Source: Streptococcus cristatus ATCC 51100
GTDB lineage: Bacteria > Bacillota > Bacilli > Lactobacillales > Streptococcaceae
Assembly (NCBI RefSeq): GCF_000222765.1
Contig: NZ_AFUE01000010.1
Coordinates: 124,001-188,000 of the forward strand
Length of the DNA stretch: 64,000 nt
Reading direction: 5' to 3'
Position numbers and translations under genes: made by a program
Shown here: positions 1-9,657 of the stretch, piece after piece
How the letters are laid out: each line of letters begins with the position of its first letter
Numbering within the stretch: the first letter of the stretch is position 1
Notes under the pieces: model-generated
The model's database searches: none
Seen by the model: the letters and a program-made list of their open reading frames with translations, nothing else
Told to the model about the DNA's origin: nothing

Positions 1-1509
1 CTGATTCAATGGCTCAATCCCTTGCTCTATAATCAGCTGGTCTATCGCTACAGTCAGCAGCTCCGACAGGGGGTTATCAAGAAAGTGCACTATCTGCCTT
101 TGGCTTATCTGGACCGGCAGGGAACTGGCGATTTGGTCAGTCGGGTGACGACGGACTTGGAGCAGCTCAGCAATGGCCTACTGATGGTTTTCAATCAATT
201 CTTTGTGGGTTTGCTAACTATCTTAGTCACTATCATTAGCATGGCCAGATTGGACTTTTTCCTCCTGCTTTTGGTTCTGCTTTTGACGCCTCTTTCTCTC
301 TTCTTGGCTCGCTTTATTGCTAGAAAGAGTTTTAGTTTTTTCCAACGGCAGACGCAGGCGAGGGGAGCGCAGACCCAGCTGATTGAGGAAAGTCTGACCC
401 AGGAAAGTTTGATTCAGGCATTTAATGCTCAGGAGCAGTTTGATACAGCTTTTACTAGCAGCAACCAAACCTATGCAGACTATTCGCAGGCGGCTATTTT
501 CTATTCTTCGACGGTTAATCCTTCGACTCGTTTTATCAATGCCCTGATTTATGCTTTGATTGTAGGCTTTGGGGCTGTCCGAATCATTCAGGGAACAGGT
601 TTTACGGTTGGGCAGCTGGTAACTTTTCTCAACTATGTCAACCAGTACACTAAGCCTTTCAATGATATATCGTCAGTCATGTCGGAATTGCAGAGCGCTT
701 TAGCTTGTGCGGAGCGGATTTACAGCATTTTGGACCAAGAGGAAATAGCGGATCCCGGCCAGGAAATTCTTCAGTCTGAAGATGTCAAAGGACAGATTAG
801 CTTTGAGCATGTGGCTTTTGGCTATGAGCCTGGAAAAGAGCTGATTCAGGATTTGAATATAAGGATTCCGGCAGCTAGCAAGGTCGCCATTGTCGGGCCA
901 ACTGGTGCTGGCAAGTCAACCCTGATCAATCTCCTCATGCGCTTTTACAATGTAGACAGTGGTCTTATTTCGCTAGACGGTACTCCCATCAGTCATTACA
1001 CCAGAGCCTCTTATCGTCAGCAATTTGGTATGGTCTTGCAGGAGACTTGGCTCAAGACGGCGACCATTCATGACAACATAGCTTTTGGCCGGCCAGACGC
1101 CAGCCGAGAAGAGGTTATTGCAGCTGCCAAGGCGGCCAATGCTCATTTCTTTATCCAGCAGTTGCCTCAGGGGTATGACACCTATCTGGCGGATGCTGGG
1201 GACTCCCTGTCTCAAGGTCAGCGGCAGCTATTAACCATCGCGCGCGTCTTCCTTGCTGTTCCTAAAATCCTAATCTTGGACGAGGCGACTTCCTCCATTG
1301 ATACCCGAACAGAAGTCTTGATTCAGGAGGCTTTCAGCAAGCTCATGGTGGGTCGGACTAGCTTTATCATCGCCCATCGCCTGTCTACTATTCAACATGC
1401 TGACATCATCCTCGTCATGGTAGACGGTGATATCGTCGAACATGGTAATCACCAGGAGCTCATGGATGCCAGAGGTGTTTATTACCAAATGCAGACGGCG
1501 CAGGAGTAG
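1..1509 (+). CDS. Multidrug ABC exporter half-transporter, permease-ATPase fusion (5' end outside the window)
   Basis: The frame is open to base 1, so the start lies upstream; 502 codons are visible against about 580-590 for the family, so the first membrane segment or so is missing. The N-terminal part is the six-helix exporter membrane domain. The C-terminal part is the ATPase, with Walker A GPTGAGKST (895-921), signature LSQGQ (from 1207), Walker B ILILDEATSS and the H-loop IAHRLST. Proteins of this layout work as homo- or heterodimers that export drugs or lipids. The sequence style recalls the PatB half of the streptococcal PatAB heterodimer, and a partner gene would then be expected just upstream, outside the window. 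The ABC exporter call is firm; the PatB assignment is inference. Confidence 0.9.
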   Translation: MIQWLNPLLYNQLVYRYSQQLRQGVIKKVHYLPLAYLDRQGTGDLVSRVTTDLEQLSNGLLMVFNQFFVGLLTILVTIISMARLDFFLLLLVLLLTPLSLFLARFIARKSFSFFQRQTQARGAQTQLIEESLTQESLIQAFNAQEQFDTAFTSSNQTYADYSQAAIFYSSTVNPSTRFINALIYALIVGFGAVRIIQGTGFTVGQLVTFLNYVNQYTKPFNDISSVMSELQSALACAERIYSILDQEEIADPGQEILQSEDVKGQISFEHVAFGYEPGKELIQDLNIRIPAASKVAIVGPTGAGKSTLINLLMRFYNVDSGLISLDGTPISHYTRASYRQQFGMVLQETWLKTATIHDNIAFGRPDASREEVIAAAKAANAHFFIQQLPQGYDTYLADAGDSLSQGQRQLLTIARVFLAVPKILILDEATSSIDTRTEVLIQEAFSKLMVGRTSFIIAHRLSTIQHADIILVMVDGDIVEHGNHQELMDARGVYYQMQTAQE

Positions 1510-1554
1510 AAGGAAGAGCTTTATTAAAGTTCACAGATTAATGATAAACAAAGC

Positions 1555-1583
1555 AAAAAGAGTTGGAATTTCCAACTCTTTTT
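1555..1583. terminator. Bidirectional intrinsic terminator between convergent ABC genes
   Basis: Perfect 13-bp stem AAAAAGAGTTGGA / TCCAACTCTTTTT with a 3-nt loop. The A and T runs on the two sides allow it to end transcripts from both directions. Confidence 0.85.
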
Positions 1584-1585
1584 AC

Positions 1586-3112
1586 TTATAGTGCAACTTC
1601 CTCCAATTCTGTCTCCGTCAGTTTATAAATCTTCTGGCAGACTTCTTTGAGAAAGATACGGTCGTGGGAAACAGCGATAATGGCGCCAGGATAGGTTGCC
1701 AAAAGCTGGCGAACCTGAGGCTGAGAGGTGGGAGAGAAGTTGCGGGTCGGCTCGTCCAGCAGGAGGACATTAGGGCGGTCTAGGACTAGTTTAAGCAGGA
1801 GGAGCTTGGCTTTTTGACCACCTGAAAGTTGCCCAATCGGGTGGCGAGCCTCGTCGCGCGTGAACTGGAGACTGGCTAGATGCGTCAGGATTTTCTCTTC
1901 AAGAGCCTTGTCACCAGAGGGAGCTAGAAAGTCGAAAGGACTGCTCTCATCAGTCAGCAAGTCGCCATAATGCTGGGGCATATAACCGACCCGCATGTCT
2001 GTCCGCTCACGCAGGATCTTCCATATTTCCTTAAGTAGAGTAGACTTGCCAGCACCATTAGCACCAATCAGTCCGATTTTTTCCTGGCCGCAGACCTCCA
2101 GAGTCAGGTTCTCCGCTAGCTGTCGTCCGTCTGCTTCTAGTTTCATTCCTTCTAATTTTAGGATTCTTTTGGTCAATGGCAGAGCTTCTATGTTTGAGAA
2201 ATGCAGACTGATAGCATCTTCCTGTGTCGGGATTTCGGTCATTTCAGCACCTGCTTTTTCAAATCGTTTGCCCTGTGAGAGGACGTTTTTCATCTTCTTG
2301 GCTAATAGTCGGCCTTGGACATCATTTTTGGTATTTCTCAAGGCATTCTCAACATTTTGCTTAACTTGTCGGTGTTTTTCCATAGTCTTAGCGTGTTCTT
2401 CTCGCTCTTTTCGTGCTAGTTGCCCCTGTTTTTCAAAAGCCTCCTGACGCTGCTGGCGGTAATTTTCATAGTCCAGACTCTTGACGCTGGTTCTAGCTTC
2501 CTGCTTCTTTTTGATTCGCTCCAGATGGACAATCTTGGTTGCAGCCTGAGCGAGAAAGTGCTCGTCATGAGAAACGAAAAGAACTGTTCTCTTGCTGTGG
2601 CTGATAAAGTTTTCCAGCCATGTCAGAGTTTCGAGATCAAGGTCATTAGAGGGCTCGTCAAGAAAGAGCATGTCCCAATCGCTGGTTAGTTTCTTTATGA
2701 GCTGAACTTTAAGCTTTTCTCCTCCAGATAGGCTAGAGAGCTGCTGCTGACTGGCAAAACGCTGGCTGTCAAAGTTGAGTTCTCCAGCATAGCGATAGAG
2801 CTTGGCATAGTCCAGCTCGGTCTCAAAATCAGCAAAGAAATAGTCATTTAGCGTCAGTTGGGCATCCTCTAAAGGCAGTTGCTGGGGCAGGTAGACAGCA
2901 GCAGTATAGGACTTATCAATCTGCCCGCTGTAGCTGACATAGGAACTGACAAGTCTCTCGTCGAGCAAAAGCTTGAGCAGGGTGGACTTGCCATTGCCCT
3001 CCTCGCCGATAATAGCGACCTTGTCTCCTTGATTAACAGTCAGTGATAAATCTTTGACTAACTCCTTCAGGTCTTTTAGATGGGTAATGGTTAGATTTCT
3101 TATTTGCAGCAT
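1586..3112 (-). CDS. ABC-F family ATPase (ribosome-associated, antibiotic-resistance type subgroup likely)
   Basis: 508 residues with two ATPase domains and no membrane segment. Domain 1 has Walker A GEEGNGKST (residues 36-44), signature LSGGEK and LFLDEPSNDLD. Domain 2 has GANGAGKST, LSGGQKA and LLLDEPTRNFSP. The 'RNFSP' after the second Walker B is a feature I associate with the Lsa/Vga-like branch of ABC-F proteins, which protect the ribosome from lincosamides, streptogramins and pleuromutilins. A charged linker of about 80 residues separates the domains, as ABC-F proteins need to reach the ribosomal E site. The gene has its own promoter and a leader of about 290 nt ending in an attenuator-like hairpin, which fits drug-inducible expression. 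The substrate range cannot be read from sequence. Confidence 0.85.
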   Translation of the reverse strand: MLQIRNLTITHLKDLKELVKDLSLTVNQGDKVAIIGEEGNGKSTLLKLLLDERLVSSYVSYSGQIDKSYTAAVYLPQQLPLEDAQLTLNDYFFADFETELDYAKLYRYAGELNFDSQRFASQQQLSSLSGGEKLKVQLIKKLTSDWDMLFLDEPSNDLDLETLTWLENFISHSKRTVLFVSHDEHFLAQAATKIVHLERIKKKQEARTSVKSLDYENYRQQRQEAFEKQGQLARKEREEHAKTMEKHRQVKQNVENALRNTKNDVQGRLLAKKMKNVLSQGKRFEKAGAEMTEIPTQEDAISLHFSNIEALPLTKRILKLEGMKLEADGRQLAENLTLEVCGQEKIGLIGANGAGKSTLLKEIWKILRERTDMRVGYMPQHYGDLLTDESSPFDFLAPSGDKALEEKILTHLASLQFTRDEARHPIGQLSGGQKAKLLLLKLVLDRPNVLLLDEPTRNFSPTSQPQVRQLLATYPGAIIAVSHDRIFLKEVCQKIYKLTETELEEVAL

Positions 3113-3142
3113 AGATGTCTCCTTTATTTTTTAAAACAAAAT

Positions 3143-3170
3143 ACAGCCCTGCTTTATTTAGCAGAGCTGT
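3143..3170 (-). terminator. Attenuator-like terminator in the ABC-F leader
   Basis: On the minus strand ACAGCTCTGCT / AGCAGGGCTGT forms a stem with a 6-nt loop, followed by ATTTTGTTTT (3133-3142). It lies about 30 nt before the ABC-F start codon and downstream of the only clear promoter, so it would stop transcription inside the leader unless relieved. ABC-F resistance genes are often controlled in this way. Confidence 0.65.
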
Positions 3171-3414
3171 TGAGATTGCACAAAGAAGACACAGGAGTGT
3201 CTAAATAGGGGCATTCGTTTGTAGACTTACAATTTGCACTGTCATAGGAGTGACAGGATCAATCTAAATATAAGCTATAGGAGCTTGAAAGCACAAAAAA
3301 ACGAAAGTCCCGCGGATATGCAGAAACATGACAAAATCTACTAAATAAAGTTTCCTTTAAAAAATAGACTTAATTTTTCATGTCTCCGTGTACCTCCGAA
3401 ATCATTCTACCCTT
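3171..3414 (-). promoter_or_regulatory. Structured 5' leader of the ABC-F gene with three small hairpins and possible leader peptides
   Basis: This fills the 369-bp gap between the ABC-F gene and glnQ. Three small hairpins lie in a row (plus coordinates 3272-3286, 3239-3256 and 3187-3202). On the minus strand their loop regions all carry CTCCT, which is complementary to the AGGAG ribosome-binding site of the ABC-F gene. Two candidate leader ORFs are visible: a three-codon M-K-N at 3381-3370 behind GGAGGT, and a 21-codon ORF at 3329-3264 with no good ribosome-binding site. The element resembles antibiotic-sensing leaders in plan; function is inferred. Confidence 0.5.
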
Positions 3415-3443
3415 AGTCTAGCAAAAAGGGCAAAATAAGTCAA
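3415..3443 (-). promoter_or_regulatory. Promoter of the ABC-F gene
   Basis: Minus strand TTGACT (3443-3438), 17-nt spacer, TAGACT (3420-3415). It starts directly after the glnPQ terminator. Confidence 0.8.
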
Positions 3444-3447
3444 TAAA

Positions 3448-3473
3448 AATCCTGAAAGATTACTTTCAGGATT
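3448..3473 (-). terminator. Terminator of the glnPQ operon
   Basis: Stem AATCCTGAAAG / CTTTCAGGATT with a 4-nt loop, then TTTTATTG on the minus strand, 9 bases after the glnQ stop. Confidence 0.85.
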
Positions 3474-3481
3474 CGTCATGT

Positions 3482-4222
3482 TTATACATTGAGTACCTTG
3501 TCCAAGAAGTCCTTGAGACGTGGATGCTGAGGGTTATCGAAGATTTGGTCTGGTTTGCCGTCTTCTAGGAATTCACCGTCAGCGGTAAAGATGACGCGAT
3601 TAGCAACCTGACGGGCAAAGCCCATTTCGTGAGTCACAATCAGCATGGTCATGCCCTGCTGAGCTAGATCCTTCATAACGTTGAGAACGTCACCAACCAT
3701 TTCAGGGTCGAGAGCAGAAGTTGGTTCGTCAAAGAGCATGATATCTGGGTTCATAGCTAATCCTCGAGCGATGGCCACCCGCTGTTTTTGCCCTCCTGAC
3801 AGGCTGTCTGGTTTGGCATCAGCCTTGTCTGCCAGCCCAACCTTCTCCAAGAGCTCCATACCAAGCTTGTCTGCATCAGCTTGGCTCATTCGCTTGTGCT
3901 CAACAGGAGCGAAGGTGATATTTTGCAGGACAGTCATGTGTGGGAAGAGGTTGAAGTGCTGGAAGACCATTCCGATATCTTCACGAACATGGTCTACATT
4001 TGTAGCCTTATCTGTCAAGTCATAACCGTTGACAGTAATGGTTCCGCTAGTTACTTCTTCAAGTAGGTTCAGGCTGCGTAGGAAAGTTGATTTACCTGAT
4101 CCAGAAGGACCGATGATACAAACAACATCTCCCTCATAAAACTTAGCACTAATCCCTTTTAGGACTTCATTCTCACCATAGTATTTATGTAAATCATTAA
4201 CATCAATTTTTAATTTAGCCAT
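3482..4222 (-). CDS. glnQ: Glutamine/amino-acid ABC importer ATPase GlnQ
   Basis: 246 residues, the normal length for polar amino-acid importer ATPases. Walker [11 protein letters not shown]-loop region [13 protein letters not shown], signature LSGGQKQR, Walker [13 protein letters not shown] and the switch histidine in VTHEMGFA are all present. It hydrolyses ATP to drive uptake through the adjacent permease. Its ATG overlaps the last base of the glnP stop codon (TAATG at 4222), so the two are translationally coupled. Transcribed from the glnP promoter, with a terminator just after its stop. Confidence 0.95.
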   Translation of the reverse strand: MAKLKIDVNDLHKYYGENEVLKGISAKFYEGDVVCIIGPSGSGKSTFLRSLNLLEEVTSGTITVNGYDLTDKATNVDHVREDIGMVFQHFNLFPHMTVLQNITFAPVEHKRMSQADADKLGMELLEKVGLADKADAKPDSLSGGQKQRVAIARGLAMNPDIMLFDEPTSALDPEMVGDVLNVMKDLAQQGMTMLIVTHEMGFARQVANRVIFTADGEFLEDGKPDQIFDNPQHPRLKDFLDKVLNV

Positions 4223-6396
4223 TAGTGAATCCTCTTTTCTAAGCGTTTAGCCAATCTTGTTAAGAGTGTGATGATGACCAAGTAAAGCACTGCTAGGATA
4301 GCATACATCTTGAAGCTCTGATAGTTACGGGCAATGATGATTTTACCTGTTTGGAAGAGCTCAACAAGTCCGATAGCTGATACGATAGTTGTATCCTTGA
4401 GAGCGATGACGAACTGGTTGACAAAGTTTGGCAGCATAATCTTGGTTGCTTGAGGCAGGATAATCTTGCGCATGGTTTTTCCATACGAGATACCTAGACT
4501 TCGGCTAGCTTCCATCTGTCCGACTGGAACGGCTTGAATCCCTCCGCGAACAATCTCAGCGATATATGCACCAGCATTGAGTGACAGAGCAATTGTTCCT
4601 GCAACGAAGTCGTTGATTGGACTTTGCTGACCAGTCATAGATTCAAGGAGATTTGGAATTCCCCAGAAAATGAAGGCAGCCAGAATCATAAGTGGAATAC
4701 CACGAATAACGTCAACAAAAATTTCTGAAATGATGCGAAGCGCTTTGATAGGGCTGACGCTAAACATCCCAAAGATAATCCCGATCACCATGGCAATCGC
4801 AAAGGAGATCAGTGCTAAAGCAATGGTAATTCCAAGTCCGCTTAACAGCTGTTTGTAGTTGTTTTGGAGAAGTCCCCAGATAGTTGTTTCATCAACGGTT
4901 GTGGAATTATCCTTCTCAGCTGAGAGATATTTATCAAGAATTTCTTGATATTTACCATTCGCTTTTAGATTAGCCAAACCATTATTGAACATCTCGATGA
5001 GTTCAGGGTTGGTGCCTGCTTTTACTGCAAAAGCAACTTCACCACTAGGGGTTCCCTCAATTGGCGTTTTCATTTTCTTTCCTTGGTTGATGGCATATTT
5101 GACAACGGGCTCATCGTCCATAATAGCAGCGACAGAGCCAGAGTTCAGACTATCATACATAGAAGAACCGTCTGAAAAGGTTTTGATTTTGTAGCCGTAT
5201 TTGCTTTGATTTTCGACGAGGAAGGTTTGAGAGGCCGTACCGTTCTTGACTCCGACGGTCTTTCCTTTCAAGTCTTCATAGGAGCTAATAGTGCTCGATT
5301 CTGTCACCGCAAGGATAGAGTTAGCAGTGTAGTATGGTTCAGAGAAATTAAAGGTTTCTTTGCGGGCCTCTGTCACAGACATCCCCGCAATCATCCCGTC
5401 AGCTTGACCAGATTGAACAGCATTGATGGCAGCGTCAAAACCAGGGTTAGAGATTTCCAGTGTAAAACCTTGGTCTTCGGCAATGGCTTTGATCAAGTCC
5501 ATGTCAATACCAGTATATTGGTTGCTATCATTTTGGAAAACGAAAGGAGCAAAGGATGAGTCGCTGGCAATCGTATATTTAGCTTTGACTGGGGTGGCTT
5601 TTTGTCCAGACTTGGTTGTCGTCTCTGGTACTGCTGAGTTGGTTGAAGTGCTAGAAGTAGCAGTCCACTTGGTGATGATGTCCTTCAAGGTGCCATCTTT
5701 TTTCATCTGAGCCAAGGCTTCGTTAAACTCAGTCACTAGATATTCGTATTTGCTGCCTTTTTTGACACCAAATGCGAAGCTACCAACGGCCTCACCTTTC
5801 ATTGAGATTTTCAAATCTTGTCCTTGGCTGATTGCGTACTCGATAACGGGTTGGTCATCCATAGCTGCATCAACGGCTCCAGCTGTTAGGCTGTTATACA
5901 TAAGGTCGCCTGTATCAAATGTTTTGATAGTAAAGCCGTATTTGTCCTTGATTTTTTCAAGGAAACGTTGTGCGGCTGTACCGTTTTTAACTCCGACAGT
6001 CTTTCCTTTAAGTTGATCGTAAGATTTTACTGTATTAGCCTTGGTCGTTGCGATGACAACTTTTGTGTCATAATATGTATCAGACATGGTAAAGACTTTT
6101 TCGCGTTCAGCCGTCTTGGTCATACCTGCTATAATGGCATCGGCCTGTCCTGCTTGAACGGCATTGACAGCAGCGTCAAAGCCAGGGAAGGACATTTCAT
6201 ATGCCCAGCCTTTGATTTCAGCAACTTTATTGATAATATCTACATCAATCCCTTTATAGGTTTGATCGGAATCTTTAAATTCAAATGGGGCATAAGCCGT
6301 GTCAGATACGATTTTGATGGTATCTGCATGAGTGGTTGTCCCTAGTGCAAGGATAGGGAATAACGCTAGCAGAAAAGCTATGATTTTTTTCTTCAT
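4222..6396 (-). CDS. glnP: Glutamine ABC importer: two substrate-binding domains fused to the permease
   Basis: 724 residues. Residues 1-24 are a signal peptide ([19 protein letters not shown], cut near THA). Two solute-binding domains follow in tandem (about 26-245 and 272-495), each with the 'APFEF/APFVF...G.D.D' opening and 'GVKNGTA' motif, joined by a Ser/Thr/Lys-rich linker. The permease (about 510-724) has the EAA-loop signature in [20 protein letters not shown]. This is the architecture of the lactococcal and streptococcal GlnPQ glutamine/glutamate importer, in which the binding domains are tethered to the membrane outside the cell. A GlnR box upstream suggests nitrogen control. Two different binding domains imply two affinities or substrates; specificity is not readable here. 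Confidence 0.93.
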   Translation of the reverse strand: MKKKIIAFLLALFPILALGTTTHADTIKIVSDTAYAPFEFKDSDQTYKGIDVDIINKVAEIKGWAYEMSFPGFDAAVNAVQAGQADAIIAGMTKTAEREKVFTMSDTYYDTKVVIATTKANTVKSYDQLKGKTVGVKNGTAAQRFLEKIKDKYGFTIKTFDTGDLMYNSLTAGAVDAAMDDQPVIEYAISQGQDLKISMKGEAVGSFAFGVKKGSKYEYLVTEFNEALAQMKKDGTLKDIITKWTATSSTSTNSAVPETTTKSGQKATPVKAKYTIASDSSFAPFVFQNDSNQYTGIDMDLIKAIAEDQGFTLEISNPGFDAAINAVQSGQADGMIAGMSVTEARKETFNFSEPYYTANSILAVTESSTISSYEDLKGKTVGVKNGTASQTFLVENQSKYGYKIKTFSDGSSMYDSLNSGSVAAIMDDEPVVKYAINQGKKMKTPIEGTPSGEVAFAVKAGTNPELIEMFNNGLANLKANGKYQEILDKYLSAEKDNSTTVDETTIWGLLQNNYKQLLSGLGITIALALISFAIAMVIGIIFGMFSVSPIKALRIISEIFVDVIRGIPLMILAAFIFWGIPNLLESMTGQQSPINDFVAGTIALSLNAGAYIAEIVRGGIQAVPVGQMEASRSLGISYGKTMRKIILPQATKIMLPNFVNQFVIALKDTTIVSAIGLVELFQTGKIIIARNYQSFKMYAILAVLYLVIITLLTRLAKRLEKRIH

Positions 6397-6426
6397 ATTT
6401 TCTCTCCTTTAGTTGAATATTTTTTG

Positions 6427-6455
6427 ATTATATCAGAAAAATTTAAGAAAGGCAA
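6427..6455 (-). promoter_or_regulatory. Promoter of glnPQ
   Basis: Minus strand TTGCCT (6455-6450), 17-nt spacer, TATAAT (6432-6427). The ribosome-binding site AAAGGAGAG follows before the glnP ATG. Confidence 0.75.
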
Positions 6456-6472
6456 ATATTTTCTTTTTCTTA

Positions 6473-6489
6473 TGTTATATCTTCTGACA
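6473..6489. promoter_or_regulatory. GlnR operator upstream of glnPQ
   Basis: TGTTA-N7-TGACA matches the GlnR/TnrA consensus TGTNA-N7-TNACA exactly. It sits about 18 bp upstream of the glnP -35 box. GlnR control of glnPQ is known in pneumococcus; here it is inferred from the site. Confidence 0.75.
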
Positions 6490-6529
6490 TAAAGAAGTGA
6501 ATTGACTTTCATTTTATCATCATAAAATA

Positions 6530-6538
6530 TGTTATAAT
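6530..6538 (+). promoter_or_regulatory. Extended -10 promoter for the CPBP protease gene
   Basis: TGTTATAAT with TATAAT at 6533-6538 and no good -35. The ribosome-binding site GAAAGGAGA precedes the ATG at 6560. Confidence 0.6.
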
Positions 6539-6559
6539 AAATGATGAAAGGAGATTTCT

Positions 6560-7486
6560 ATGTTTAAATCACGCATGTTAGATAATGTGAAGCTGTCGCG
6601 CTACATTCCTCCTATTTGGTTAGCAGTTCTGATCTCCATTGGCTTTATCCACGTAGGAGAAATCTTTGCAGGGATCATCATTGGAACTGTGCTTGCTATG
6701 GTAAATCCGATAGATGACAGGGCTACACTTATGGAAGTGTTCGGGCATTATTATATCTTTTTTCAGCTGGGTAGTTTTTTCTTTATGGCCTTACTTGTTT
6801 TTCTGTGGGTCAAGTTTCGAGAAAAGAGAGCTTTCTCCAGCCTGGGTTTCTTTAAGGAAGGATGGCTGAAAGAACTGGGCAGAGGCTTCCTTATTGGAGC
6901 CGTTCAGTTTTCACTGGTTGTTGTCTTGTTCTTGGTAACGGGGACAGGCAGCCTGAAATTAGGTCAGCTTAACTTGCAGTCTTTGATTTTTGTCCTAGCT
7001 ATCATTCCTTTCTGGATTCTACAAGGCGGAACAGAAGAACTAGTGACGCGTGGTTGGCTCTTTCCAGCAGTTAGTGCTAAGTCAAATATCTTCATTGGTA
7101 TCTTGATTTCTAGTGCTCTATTCGGGGCACTGCACCTCTTTAACCCTGGTGTGACCGTTCTTTCTATTGTCAATATCATACTAGACGGTATCTTTGCTTG
7201 TTTCCTTATGCTCAAGTATGACAATATGTGGGTACTGGCTGGCATGCACGGCGCTTGGAATTTTGTGCAAGGAAATATCTATGGCATTCAGGTCAGTGGC
7301 CAAGGAGCATCTACCTCAATCTTGAGCTATAGCTCACAATCTTCTGTGGATTTGTTATCCGGCGGAGCTTTCGGTGCTGAAGGATCTATTTTTGCCAGTA
7401 TCGTCCTGATTGGCTGCATTGCCTATCTTTACTGGTCACTTAAAAAAGAAAATCGCCTGCCTCAGGCGCTGATCTTTAAGAAATAA
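6560..7486 (+). CDS. CPBP family intramembrane glutamic protease
   Basis: 308 residues, hydrophobic, with about seven to eight membrane segments. The CPBP (Rce1/Abi) motifs are visible: EELVTRGWLF with the paired glutamates at 159-160, LHLFNPG around His192, and HGAWNF further on. Such proteins cleave or process substrates within the membrane; in streptococci they are linked to bacteriocin immunity or surface protein handling, but no bacteriocin gene is next to this one. It stands alone between divergent glnP and uvrB, with its own promoter and terminator. Confidence 0.85.
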   Translation: MFKSRMLDNVKLSRYIPPIWLAVLISIGFIHVGEIFAGIIIGTVLAMVNPIDDRATLMEVFGHYYIFFQLGSFFFMALLVFLWVKFREKRAFSSLGFFKEGWLKELGRGFLIGAVQFSLVVVLFLVTGTGSLKLGQLNLQSLIFVLAIIPFWILQGGTEELVTRGWLFPAVSAKSNIFIGILISSALFGALHLFNPGVTVLSIVNIILDGIFACFLMLKYDNMWVLAGMHGAWNFVQGNIYGIQVSGQGASTSILSYSSQSSVDLLSGGAFGAEGSIFASIVLIGCIAYLYWSLKKENRLPQALIFKK

Positions 7487-7493
7487 GCATTTT

Positions 7494-7516
7494 GCCCAGT
7501 TTAGCTGGGCTTTTTT
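7494..7516 (+). terminator. Intrinsic terminator after the CPBP gene
   Basis: GCCCAG / CTGGGC stem with a 5-nt loop followed by six T. Confidence 0.9.
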
Positions 7517-7609
7517 ATGTCTTTTAAATAGGTGTATGACAAGGGACAGAAGATGGTAGAAGTATGAGCCTCTTAGTTATACCCAAATCCAGAGAAAATA
7601 GGGCAAATA

Positions 7610-7618
7610 TGGTAAAAT
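7610..7618 (+). promoter_or_regulatory. Extended -10 promoter for uvrB
   Basis: TGGTAAAAT, 28 bp before the uvrB ATG; no convincing -35. Confidence 0.5.
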
Positions 7619-7646
7619 GATAGAAGCACAATTTGAGGAATAAAAG

Positions 7647-9635
7647 ATGATTAACAGAATTACAGATAATAAATTTGAATTGGTTTCCAAGTATCAGCCT
7701 TCAGGTGACCAGCCCCAGGCTATCGAGCAGCTAGTGGATAATATCGAGGGAGGCGAGAAAGCCCAGATTCTCATGGGGGCGACTGGTACTGGTAAGACCT
7801 ATACCATGAGTCAGGTTATTGCTCAGGTCAACAAGCCGACTCTGGTTATCGCCCATAATAAAACGCTGGCCGGCCAGCTTTATGGTGAGTTCAAGGAATT
7901 CTTCCCCAATAACGCAGTGGAATACTTCGTTTCCTACTATGATTACTACCAGCCTGAAGCCTATGTGCCTTCCAGCGATACTTATATCGAAAAGGATAGC
8001 TCGGTCAATGACGAGATTGACAAGCTCCGTCACTCGGCGACATCTGCCCTCTTGGAGCGCAATGACGTGATTGTCGTGGCTTCGGTCTCTTGTATCTATG
8101 GCCTGGGATCGCCTAAGGAATACTCTGACAGCGTGGTAAGCCTGCGTCCTGGACTGGAGATTTCTCGTGACAAGCTACTAAATGATCTGGTAGATATCCA
8201 GTTTGAGCGCAATGACATTGACTTTCAGCGGGGGAAATTCCGAGTCAGAGGTGATGTTGTGGAAATTTTCCCAGCTTCTCGGGATGAACATGCCTTTCGG
8301 GTAGAGTTTTTCGGAGATGAGATTGACCGGATTCGTGAGGTCGAAGCCTTGACAGGACGAGTCTTGGGTGAGGTGGACCATTTGGCCATCTTCCCAGCTA
8401 CTCACTTCGTCACCAATGAAGACCACATGGAAGTAGCCATTGCCAAGATTCAGGCGGAGCTGGAGGAGCAGCTAGCTATCTTTGAGAAGGAAGGCAAGCT
8501 TCTGGAAGCCCAGCGCTTGAAACAGCGTACGGAGTATGATATCGAAATGCTGCGTGAAATGGGCTATACAAATGGCGTTGAGAACTATTCACGCCACATG
8601 GATGGTCGAAGCGAAGGAGAGCCGCCTTATACCCTTCTGGACTTTTTCCCTGATGATTTCTTGATTATGATTGACGAGAGTCACATGACCATGGGACAGA
8701 TTCGGGGTATGTACAATGGCGACCGCTCGCGTAAGGAGATGCTGGTTAATTATGGTTTCCGCTTGCCGTCTGCTTTGGACAACCGTCCGCTGCGCCGAGA
8801 AGAATTTGAAAGCCATGTGCACCAGATTGTTTACGTTTCAGCGACACCTGGTGACTATGAGAAAGAACAGACGGATACGGTTATTGAGCAGATCATCCGG
8901 CCGACAGGGCTTCTGGATCCAGAAGTGGAAGTCCGCCCAACTATGGGGCAGATTGATGATCTTTTGGGTGAGATCAATGCTCGTGTTGAAAAGAATGAAC
9001 GGACCTTTATCACAACCCTGACCAAGAAGATGGCGGAAGACTTGACGGACTACTTCAAGGAAATGGGTGTCAAGGTCAAGTACATGCACTCGGATATCAA
9101 GACCTTGGAGCGGACTGAGATTATCCGCGACTTGCGCTTGGGTGTCTTTGACGTTCTGGTTGGGATTAACCTGCTGCGCGAGGGAATCGACGTGCCGGAG
9201 GTTAGTCTGGTTGCAATTCTTGATGCAGATAAGGAAGGTTTTCTCCGCAACGAGCGTGGCCTGATCCAGACTATTGGCCGGGCAGCCCGCAACAGTGAGG
9301 GGCATGTCATCATGTATGCGGACACCATGACCCAGTCCATGCAGCGTGCTATCGATGAAACGGCCCGCCGTCGGGCAATCCAGATGGCTTATAATGAAGA
9401 ACACGGCATTGTACCGCAGACCATCAAGAAAGAAATCCGTGACCTAATCAGTGTGACTAAAGCTGCCCTGCCAGACAAGGAAGAAACCGTCGAAATCGAA
9501 AGCCTCAATAAGCAAGAGCGCAAGGACATGATCAAGAAACTGGAAGGCCAAATGCAAGAAGCTGCCGGACTTCTGGACTTCGAACTAGCCGCACAGATTC
9601 GCGATATGATTCTGGAAATAAAGGCGATGGATTGA
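7647..9635 (+). CDS. uvrB: Excinuclease ABC subunit B
   Basis: 662 residues, full length. UvrB receives damaged DNA from UvrA, opens it with its helicase fold and recruits UvrC for incision. Walker A GATGTGKT is near residue 45, followed by the damage-contacting beta-hairpin region ([15 protein letters not shown]). The DESH motif is in [11 protein letters not shown], helicase motif V/VI in [27 protein letters not shown] and QTIGRAARN. The C-terminal UVR domain that contacts UvrC covers about the last 40 residues. A GNAT gene follows after 22 bp, probably co-transcribed. Confidence 0.97.
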   Translation: MINRITDNKFELVSKYQPSGDQPQAIEQLVDNIEGGEKAQILMGATGTGKTYTMSQVIAQVNKPTLVIAHNKTLAGQLYGEFKEFFPNNAVEYFVSYYDYYQPEAYVPSSDTYIEKDSSVNDEIDKLRHSATSALLERNDVIVVASVSCIYGLGSPKEYSDSVVSLRPGLEISRDKLLNDLVDIQFERNDIDFQRGKFRVRGDVVEIFPASRDEHAFRVEFFGDEIDRIREVEALTGRVLGEVDHLAIFPATHFVTNEDHMEVAIAKIQAELEEQLAIFEKEGKLLEAQRLKQRTEYDIEMLREMGYTNGVENYSRHMDGRSEGEPPYTLLDFFPDDFLIMIDESHMTMGQIRGMYNGDRSRKEMLVNYGFRLPSALDNRPLRREEFESHVHQIVYVSATPGDYEKEQTDTVIEQIIRPTGLLDPEVEVRPTMGQIDDLLGEINARVEKNERTFITTLTKKMAEDLTDYFKEMGVKVKYMHSDIKTLERTEIIRDLRLGVFDVLVGINLLREGIDVPEVSLVAILDADKEGFLRNERGLIQTIGRAARNSEGHVIMYADTMTQSMQRAIDETARRRAIQMAYNEEHGIVPQTIKKEIRDLISVTKAALPDKEETVEIESLNKQERKDMIKKLEGQMQEAAGLLDFELAAQIRDMILEIKAMD

Positions 9636-9657
9636 GGGATATCAAGGAGAAAAACAA

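Noticed and set aside
1995-2447. A 150-codon plus-strand ORF inside the ABC-F gene
   Set aside because: It is antisense to a clear coding gene, low in complexity of a shadow frame, and has no start signals.
5206-5559. Plus-strand ORFs with repeats of the same theme inside glnP
   Set aside because: They mirror the two tandem binding domains of glnP on the opposite strand.
6427-6446. Possible CodY box near the glnP -10
   Set aside because: Only about 10 of 15 bases match, not above what AT-rich sequence gives by chance.
6560-7486. Bacteriocin immunity role for the CPBP protein
   Set aside because: No bacteriocin or LytTR site is next to it; the general protease family call is all that the sequence supports.
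8838-9404. A 188-codon minus-strand ORF inside uvrB
   Set aside because: Shadow frame of a highly conserved gene; no family features.
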